Below are positions 57,623-64,000 of a stretch of DNA of 64,000 nt, piece by piece. A program made the translations under genes and the position numbers. The number at the start of each line of letters is the position of its first letter. The stretch's first letter is position 1. The notes under the pieces were generated by a model, which did not search any database, was not told the DNA's origin, and saw only the letters and a list, made by a program, of their open reading frames with translations. The DNA lies in assembly GCA_030762935.1 (NCBI GenBank), contig CM060883.1, forward strand, positions 34,619,501 to 34,683,500, read 5' to 3'. This stretch comes from Hymenopus coronatus (lineage: Eukaryota; Arthropoda; Insecta; Mantodea; Hymenopodidae).

Positions 57623-58615
57623 TCTTATTTGTCATATAGACATCAAACTGTTTTTGTAAATGAACAATAGTCGAAAAAGAAATTAGTGAAGATTGGTGTC
57701 CGACAAGGGTCTGTTCTAGGGCCATTATTTTTTATTATTTGCATTAGTGATCTTCCCATGTACCTTGAAGATGGATGCCTTGAAATGTATTTTCAGTTGG
57801 TCTTGTTATCAATTACTCCTGCAGTGTTAGTGAAATTTTAGACGTTAATCTTGAAAATGAATAAAATACAATTATAAAATGGTATGAAACAAATAAATTG
57901 GCTGTTAATGTAAGCCATTCTAATATTGATAAACAGGTTAGATTTCTGGGCATTCATCTTCAAGGTAACTTAGGATGGGAACATTGCATTTCCTATATTT
58001 CATATAAAAATAGTAAAGGCTTATTTGCCTTAAGGATGTTAAAGCTATCTTTATTAAGTGTTTATTATGCACAGCTAAACCGTCATCTTACCTATAACAC
58101 TCTATTGTGGGGCAACCATTCTTCAACAAATAAATTATTAATTTTGCAGCAAAAGGCTCTAAGGATTGTGTGTAGAGTTCCACAAGAACCTCACTGTAAA
58201 CCATTATTTATAAAATTTAATATTTTAACGATGACATCAATGTTTATTTTGGACTGTTTACTGTATGTGAAAAGAAATATTAACAATTAGTCATTATGCA
58301 CAACTGTTCATAATTACAGCACTGGAAACTGCTTTAACATTTATGTGCATAAAACAAGTTTTCTAAGATCCAGAATAGTTTTGAAATTCAATCTATAAAC
58401 TTGTTCAACATTTTACCAAATAATCTTTCGTTTTTAGTTTTTAAGAGAACCATAAAATCAATACTGTTATCTAATCCTTTTTATAGCCTTAAAGAATTTT
58501 ACGACAGCAGAATATTTTAAAGTTTGAAGTAACATATTGTAATTTTAGTGTATTGTTTCGACGTTACTATACAATTTTATTTTTCTGGCAAATAAAGAGA
58601 TCAGTCTGTCTGTCA
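57623..58615 (+). pseudogene. non-LTR retrotransposon, reverse transcriptase C-terminal remnant
   Basis: Decayed reverse transcriptase of a non-LTR (LINE-type, jockey/CR1-like) element. Around 57623 the frame reads SYLSYRHQTVFVNEQ, a stop, then GVRQGSVLGPLFF and ISDLP, the conserved palm segment before the catalytic motif. The following catalytic FADD/YADD box is absent because of a deletion near 57795. Next come WYETNKLAVNV (thumb-side W-x3-NKL motif), VRFLGIHLQGNLGWEHC, and LLWGNHSSTNKL, ILQQKALRIVC, HCKPLF, in one 130-codon open stretch (57898-58290). A C-terminal FNILPNNLSFLVFKRTIK block follows in another frame. AATAAA at 58591 and a TCTGTCTGTC tail mark the 3' end. Stops, frameshifts and the missing catalytic box show it is dead. 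Confidence 0.85.
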
Positions 58616-59217
58616 ACAATAACTGGTAAAGCTTCCAATAGAATATATTGCATTCAGTTTTCTTTTCCAAATTTCACAGATATGCACCTAACCTGAAGGG
58701 AGGTAAATGCGGTGAAGCACTTTTGGTATAGTGTTTTCTATTAACTAATGTTGTCAGAACTACTTATCATTTGGTTTTCAAATGAGTCTCTAGATGACTC
58801 AGTCTCTCATTGATTTGATGCAATATCCTGCATGTCAACATTAGCCTCTGGAAACCATCAGTGTGAAGTACATGGGGAAGAATAATGAAAGCTGTAACAT
58901 GAGTGGCTGGAAGCCTCCCCTGTAAAACTGTGTCAATAATAACATGCCGTTTTAGTAGTGAAGACGAACATGAAAATAATAGTTATTACACTTATTGGAG
59001 AATCTTATCAGTTACTTTCACATGACAATTATAACTATTTTACGAAATCCTATTACTTTCTCTACTAACTATAGCAGACATGTCCAAATTAAAAGAGCAC
59101 AGCGGAAAGCGCAACAATTCATTCCGCTAGTGTGAAGCATTGTGTCATGCTGCTATGCGACGTAATGGAATATTTGTAAACACAAGCCTTTCCTCATCTG
59201 CACCTTGTGTTGTCTTT
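58616..59217. other. unassigned sequence
   Basis: A solitary ACTTTCTCTACTAACTATAG at 59052 looks like an eroded HER hairpin start. Nothing else recognised. Confidence 0.45.
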
Positions 59218-59365
59218 TTACTTACTATACTGAATATTATGTATGATGTAAACAGTAAGTAGAGAAGGGAATGAATTCCACGGAAAAATTCGATACCGAG
59301 ATTTCACCGGAAATACATATTTTGATGACCCTGAATCCAAGAAAAAATATTTGTAGAAGAAGGTA
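59218..59365 (-). mobile_element. HER copy 57, hairpin-end fragment
   Basis: Altered hairpin (ACTTACTATACTGAATATTATG ...), then AAATTCGATACCGAGATTTC and CCGGAAATACATATTTTG. Ends after AATATTTGTAGAAGAAGG. Confidence 0.75.
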
Positions 59366-59786
59366 CTTAAGTGACTCAGGAGATTATCTATGACCTTGAG
59401 GTTCACAGAAGTAAACCTGACATACAGTTCTATTGTACTCTCTCGGTCTAACATTTTGCTACAACCTGCTTCAAAAGTAACATCTTTTATTTTCCAAGAC
59501 TCGCAGTATCAGCTTTTTCGAAAGCTAGCAATATCACTAATGAAATATATTTATTGAAGTCTCACAAAACCGCACTACTGGGGGTGGGAACAAACAGGGA
59601 ATCTGGGCCAAGCGAGGACCCAATTTTTGAAAGAAATTCGGGGCGCAGGGGGGGAGGTACGGCAAACTGCGGAATAAAGAGGGAATTCGGGGCGCATTGT
59701 GAAACGATAGAGTACAAAATCAGAGCAGTTTAATATTGGATGAGAATCGTTCACGGAAACCAATCTCTAATTAGGGGAGTCTGTTA
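59366..59786. other. unassigned sequence, partly G-rich
   Basis: GAAATTCGGGGCGC occurs near 59632 and GGAATTCGGGGCGC near 59683, a short direct repeat. The stretch may be part of the LINE that follows, but no protein is readable. Confidence 0.4.
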
Positions 59787-60778
59787 TCGTGAACAGTAGC
59801 GAATGGAAGGTAATTCGACGTGGGCATAAAAATTAAAGAAAGAGTTGGAAACCATTGGGATTGGATACATTTGGATGGCCGGGCAGGTAAACAGGCGGAG
59901 TATTTGGAGAAAAATTAAGAACAGCTTCTGTGATATTGACAGACAGCAAATAATTGCGCAATGCAAGGAGATGGTTTCATTAGAAGTACAGTCTGGGATA
60001 AAATCGGAGTGGAGTATAGAGCAATACATCAAAACAGGTACCAAACTCATTAGAGGAGGACTGGAGTGGATTAGGCTAGGAGCATGGAGGAGCACAAAAA
60101 ATGCTGACGTGAATGGTACGAGAATCTGTCCCATTTGCGAGGAGGAAGAGTCGTGGACTCACATTTGGCAAGATGTAGGGGTACGGAGGAATGGCGGGAA
60201 AAATATTTACCGCGATTCTATACCACCACAAATGTAGAGCTAGAAGCCTGTTGGAACGCTACTGGCAGGCATGGAAGACGTGGACGGGCTAGGTAAATGT
60301 ATACTTAAGACAATACAGTTGAGATCTGAGAAGGCTGCCAATAGAGAAGGGGAGGAGGGAGGGATAAAAAGTAAACAAAAGTGACTACAACGTTTTACAT
60401 ATATATTTATATATATTATGCCATACTTAGGTCACTGTTGTATTATGGTTTTACATATTGTGTATATATTATGTGTATATGTTTCTTTTAGGTGTGTTTG
60501 TCTGCTATAAGAGGGTACATTTATGAAGTTGTACTCTGTGCTGTAAATTTAAATTGCTATATTTGAATACCTTTCTATTTTTATTGTTGGGTTTACTCTT
60601 GTTTTTATAATATTGCTTTTTTTTTCGTGTTTACTCTTTTAATTCTTTGTTGTTGTTTTAATATTGCTTTTTAGTGTGTATTACAAAAGCACGTACGGTC
60701 TGTGGACCCGTGCGATTGTTGAAATTTAATGTATGATATTGTTATTTCAATAAATATAATTATTCATTTATTCAAGAT
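59787..60778 (+). pseudogene. LINE lineage A, C-terminus and complete 3' UTR
   Basis: Longest lineage A remnant. The open stretch 59845-60237 (130 codons) contains SIWRKIKNSFCDIDRQQII, LEWIRLGAWRSTKNAD and RICPICEEEESWTHI. The last is the Cys-x2-Cys ... His knuckle seen near the C-terminus of non-LTR polyproteins. A frameshift after it removes the final Cys from this frame (a neighbouring frame gives CRGTEEWREKYLPRF). The UTR contains GCTATAAGAGGGTACATTT, GCACGTACGGTCTGTGG and ACCCGTGCGATTG, then AATAAA at about 60750 and a TTCATTTATTCA tail. It matches the inverted copy at 42.4 kb over about 700 bp. No reverse transcriptase domain is present, so it is 5' truncated. Confidence 0.75.
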
Positions 60779-60929
60779 GTTGCTGCAGTGCCAACAGCTG
60801 ACTGCACTCGACAATAATTTTAAAACTGCCGGTGTTATGTTATTTGCATCTTACCAAGAAGCTCCGCACTCCACAGCAGAATTGCGGTTCAAGGACCGAC
60901 AAATTCTCCTGATACCTCAAACTCGAAAA

Positions 60930-61352
60930 GTCCATAAAATGCCAAACTTGGTATTTAAGTTCAGCATCTCTCAAGGACACACACAAAGATTTTCAAGAAG
61001 TTCCTCCACCACAATACACACTTTGCATGGATGATCTTTCAAAGTGTTATATTATCTCAAAAATGGTCCTAAAGGTTTTGATTAAAATACCGTATATTTT
61101 CGTGATGAACAAAATGTATATCCTGAATTTCTAATGAATAGTCTCTGAAGCATTATTCAGTCAGGACGACGTCACTTTAATGTTAAACCGTAAGAAACAG
61201 AAAAACATCTTACTACACAGAAAATGTAACTCTCGTCAAAACACACATTTTATGTCCTATACATTTTGTTGTGGAACTAACCATTTCCAAGATACTCCTG
61301 TTATTGGTTTCAATTTTAAAACACTTATTCTTTTCTCAAACAGGAAGTTGTG
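60930..61352 (-). mobile_element. HER copy 58, central fragment
   Basis: CAAACTTGGTATTTAAGTTC (internal palindrome region) to TTTTCTCAAACAGGAAG. Both ends missing, with deletions near 61100 and 61180. Confidence 0.8.
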
Positions 61353-61599
61353 ACTTAAAGTACATCACGCATACACATTGGCGGTAGTACAAGAATGCAG
61401 TTGATGTGTGACAATCTAGACACATACAATAAATATATTAAAGGAAAGAATATAACATACAATTGAAATGTTCTTGGAAAATGTTTAGTTAATTATACAA
61501 ATTCGATTACTGACCTTCTGAGGTAACTTCATACCACTAAGGGATGACGGACTCAGGCGTTCTCCTTCAATAGCAGGGCGATCGTGAGGATGGAGGTTG
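61353..61599. other. unassigned sequence
   Basis: No feature recognised. Confidence 0.45.
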
Positions 61600-61865
61600 A
61601 ACTAAATGTAAATGGCGTTTTATTTATGGACGCTCTTTAACTGCTGTGGTTCTCAGCGTCCCATTCTATACTGGGCGTGAAAGACCGCTTAATTTTGCTC
61701 AGAGGCCTCTTTTATCAGACTTGAGGTTCTTTTACGTGCCGTTAATCTACGACACGGGACCAACAACTTTACTTCTCTTCCGAAGGATTTTTACGCCCGA
61801 AAAAATCCATCCGTTCGAACCCTCGAAGCCGGTGGAACGAGAGAACCTACAGCTTTTACCATGAA
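61600..61865 (-). mobile_element. SINE-C copy 2
   Basis: Minus strand: GGGTTCGAACGGATGG (B box), TTTTTTCGGGCGTAAAAATC, GTCGTAGATTAACGGCACG, AAAAGAACCTCAAG, AGAGGCCTCTGAGC, and AATGGGACGCTGAGAACC, in the same order as SINE-C copy 1. One stretch (about 18 nt after AAAAATCC) is deleted. The head before the B box is decayed. Confidence 0.85.
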
Positions 61866-62055
61866 CTCCTAAACGTATTCATCGTTGGGAATATTCCACC
61901 TGTGTTAGAGATGAAGACTTGTAGATGAAGACTTAAAATTGCCACCTTAGCAAAAACTGAATTACGATCCTTACAAGAGCCATGAACGAAACCACTCAAC
62001 TACCCCGCCATCCTCTAATGACACAAACTTAATTTGCGATGATTGCAGTGGAGAC

Positions 62056-62086
<31 letters not shown>

Positions 62087-63589
62087 AAGATGGATGGATG
62101 GATGGATGGATGGATGGACGGATGGATGGATAGATTAGACAGATAGTGAGAAACTACATTCAAATAAGTGAAGAATTTAGAAAGCAGTTCGAGAACTAAA
62201 AATTCAATTCATGAGTTTCATTTACCCAGGATACTATATCTCTAAATTTAATAAACAAATTGTATTATTTCGAACAAAATACAAGAATCTTATAAATGTC
62301 AGATAAGAATTGTAATTAAAGCTAGAGAAGTGTCAGATAAGATACAACTGGGACATTTGCATAATGAGGAACATACTACAGGTGTACAATGGAAGAAAGA
62401 ATTTTCTGCGCAGGTGCTTCCGTGAGCAGAGAAAACGCTTCTCCCGAATTACATCTTCTTCCTTCATTAGGCGCGCGCGCATAAACAGTGAGCACGTTTG
62501 CCCTACAGTGACGATGACTAATGATGAGTATGATAACTGGTTGGAGGGCATCACGGCGGAAGAGACAGGGTGGGAGGGAGGGACAAAAGTGAGGAAATCA
62601 CTCCTGTATTCAGCAATGGCAACTTTCCCTTCTGTCATTCGTTCTAAGTTGTAAACTTCTAGCTTTGAAAACTGGTTGAGAGGAGTAGTGTTGATAAAGC
62701 AGCACTTCAGAGATCTGACTAAAACGTTTTCTCCTAAGCCTCTGTGGGCCGAGCATCTCGACGAAGTTTAGAAACTCTGCTAATGGAATCAGGAGGAAGT
62801 ATGGATACGTTGATAGTTGTGGAGTAAGGAAGGGTATCGTTGTTGAACATTTAGACGACACCATGACATCCTGGTTTTTCTATGATTTAACTGCAATTCT
62901 AGCTACTTCTACTAGTGACATATTTACAGGTCATGTTTTCTCTGTGCATGAACATGAATGCAGATGTGTTAAAGGCAATATTACCATCCAGCTTCATTAA
63001 TCAGTGTAAGTTGTGTCTCAGTTCTAATTAATTATACTTACTTATGCGTCAAGCTCTTATTACTGAGACCAATAATGTTAATTAATTTTGTTATAATTAG
63101 AATTTTAGACTATGTATCTTAAGTATTTTTTTTTTCTAAAACTCCAATTAATTAACGCATTATAATATGTTTAATAGGGTGTTTTTTTAGCGCGGTGTGA
63201 AAGTTACAAAATTCTAACAGATAATTAGTAGTTTTTCTAACATATTTGAGTAATAAATATTCAATATAGAATTAATAAACCATAAAATCCCTTATGTATA
63301 CCTTAATGCTTATTGCCCCAGAAAAACCTACAGGACGTAAAAGATGTATAGGTTACAAGGTAGATTGCTGTGTACCATAATCATACCATTATTTTGTTTA
63401 TAAATCCACGTCTGGAAACGTTATAGCCTACAAAACGGAAAGTGGGATGACTGTAGGTAATCAAATTCTAGATCCCACTACAAGAAGTGAACACCTTATT
63501 TATTACTTAAAAGTTACTTAACAATGGTTGCTAGATCAGCAAGGTTTTTCCACTCTCCATACGGTTGGGGAATTTAATATCATGACGAC
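61866..63589. other. unassigned sequence with a short frame pair
   Basis: 62364-62654 (plus, 96 codons) overlaps minus frames at 62333-62638 and 62610-62864. Composition there is more balanced than the surroundings, but no domain is seen. An exon cannot be excluded. Confidence 0.35.
62053..62146 (+). repeat. compound GATA/GACA/GATG microsatellite
   Basis: Three tetranucleotide blocks in series, related to each other by single substitutions. Confidence 0.95.
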
Positions 63590-63720
63590 TGGTTTGCATG
63601 GTAGACTAGTGGTTACAGCAACAAGAGGGAAACCAAGAGATCGGTGGTTAATATCCCGACTTTGGTATTGAATCTTTCAGTCTGACTATTCCTTTCCGGA
63701 AGAAACAGTTAATTTTTAAT
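63590..63720 (+). mobile_element. SINE-E copy 5, degraded
   Basis: GCATGGTAGACTAGTGGTTAC (A-box region), GAGATCGGTGGTTAATATCCCG (mutated B box), then GGTATTGAATCTTTCAGTC and CTGACTATTCC in the tail, the SINE-E order. Confidence 0.65.
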
Positions 63721-64000
63721 TTTAAAGTTATAATTGCTTTCAGTGAAAGTGTGAATGGTATCTTGTAAGTAGCTTGTGATTTTAATTGTTTTAGCACCAC
63801 TAATTGTGATTTCGAGCGTTTTTTAAAAACATTTAATACTACTGTGTTTAATCTTATATTAACATAATATTTTCATTTGTTTTCCAGTATTACTGTATGA
63901 ATGTGTGTGTAAGGAACATCTTCAGTAATAACGTATGCTACTACAGTCCATTTAGGGCAGTAGAAATTACAATTTTACGCCAATACTGGCTTCATAGGCA
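63721..64000. other. unassigned sequence to window end
   Basis: AT-rich, nothing recognised. Confidence 0.5.

Noticed and set aside
57898..58290. Intact reverse transcriptase gene
   Set aside because: The 130-codon frame covers only the C-terminal part; upstream stops and loss of the catalytic box show a dead remnant.
1..64000. CRISPR array suggested by the many repeats
   Set aside because: Repeats are about 850 bp, in both orientations and degenerate, in a eukaryotic context with no cas genes.

Overview
This is a gene-poor, AT-rich stretch of an invertebrate nuclear genome packed with transposable elements. I found no intact protein-coding gene, no functional tRNA or rRNA gene and no CRISPR array. 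The eukaryotic character is clear from tRNA-derived SINEs, 5'-truncated non-LTR retrotransposons, microsatellites and a nuclear copy of mitochondrial cox1. That cox1 piece reads open only if TGA is Trp (as in the invertebrate mitochondrial code), which fits an arthropod or a similar protostome. I cannot name the species.

The dominant component is one repeat family, called HER here (hairpin-ended repeat). About 58 full, truncated or rearranged copies cover roughly half of the window. A full copy is about 840-880 bp. The 'forward' strand used below reads from the left end TCTGATGTGTTCC to the right-end hairpin and AGAAAGT. Landmarks in forward order are: a small left hairpin (ATGTG/CACAT); ACTTTCTCTACA about 24 nt in; an AAGCTT-containing block; TCTTACGGTTTAGCAG; TTCCCAGAAAATTCAAG; AAAATCGTTAGAGCC; a GGGGTGGG run; an internal palindrome AATACCAAACTTGGTATT; a short AC/GT tract; TTTCCGGTGAAATCTCGG; and a terminal palindrome centred on ACTATGTACATAGT, followed by TGTAGAGAAAGT, the inverse of the left ACTTTCTCTACA. 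Copies sit against A- or T-runs, show no obvious longer target duplication, and occur singly, as head-to-tail tandems and as inverted dimers. No reading frame is conserved, so HER is non-autonomous. The architecture resembles Helentron-associated (HINE/DINE-1-like) rolling-circle elements, but that is inference.

Second layer: at least six kinds of tRNA-derived SINE. SINE-A (3.1, 5.4, 31.8, 36.0, 50.0, 55.5 kb) has an ACACTA-type A-rich 3' tail. SINE-C (33.8 and 61.6 kb) carries a conserved central domain with TTTACGGCACGTAAAAGAAC. SINE-E (10.7, 12.6, 18.6, 19.5, 63.6 kb) has an unusually long inverted repeat around its tRNA-like core. Several single copies complete the set. Some are inserted in HER copies with clean target duplications.

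Third layer: non-LTR retrotransposon remnants. One is a reverse transcriptase C-terminal half (57.6-58.6 kb). Two related lineages with a Cys-Cys-His-type C-terminus lie at 1.7, 23.8, 42.4 and 59.8 kb, and two weaker candidates at 4.8 and 6.7 kb. The 42.4 kb copy is inserted inside a HER copy.

Layout: 0-4.7 kb HER, LINE and SINE-A; 4.8-7.2 kb a GC-richer island with SINE pieces and a (TTGG)n minisatellite; 7.4-20.8 kb dense HER and SINE; 20.8-28.6 kb HER alternating with unassigned sequence; 28.9-42.4 kb dense HER; 42.4-46.7 kb the most rearranged part (nested LINE, inverted-repeat arms, foldback HER, cox1 insertion); 47-55.5 kb HER arrays; 55.7-64 kb mostly unassigned sequence with LINE and SINE remnants. 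The 'system' here is a genomic one: a hairpin-ended repeat that multiplies, tandemises and inverts, with other retroelements nesting in it.
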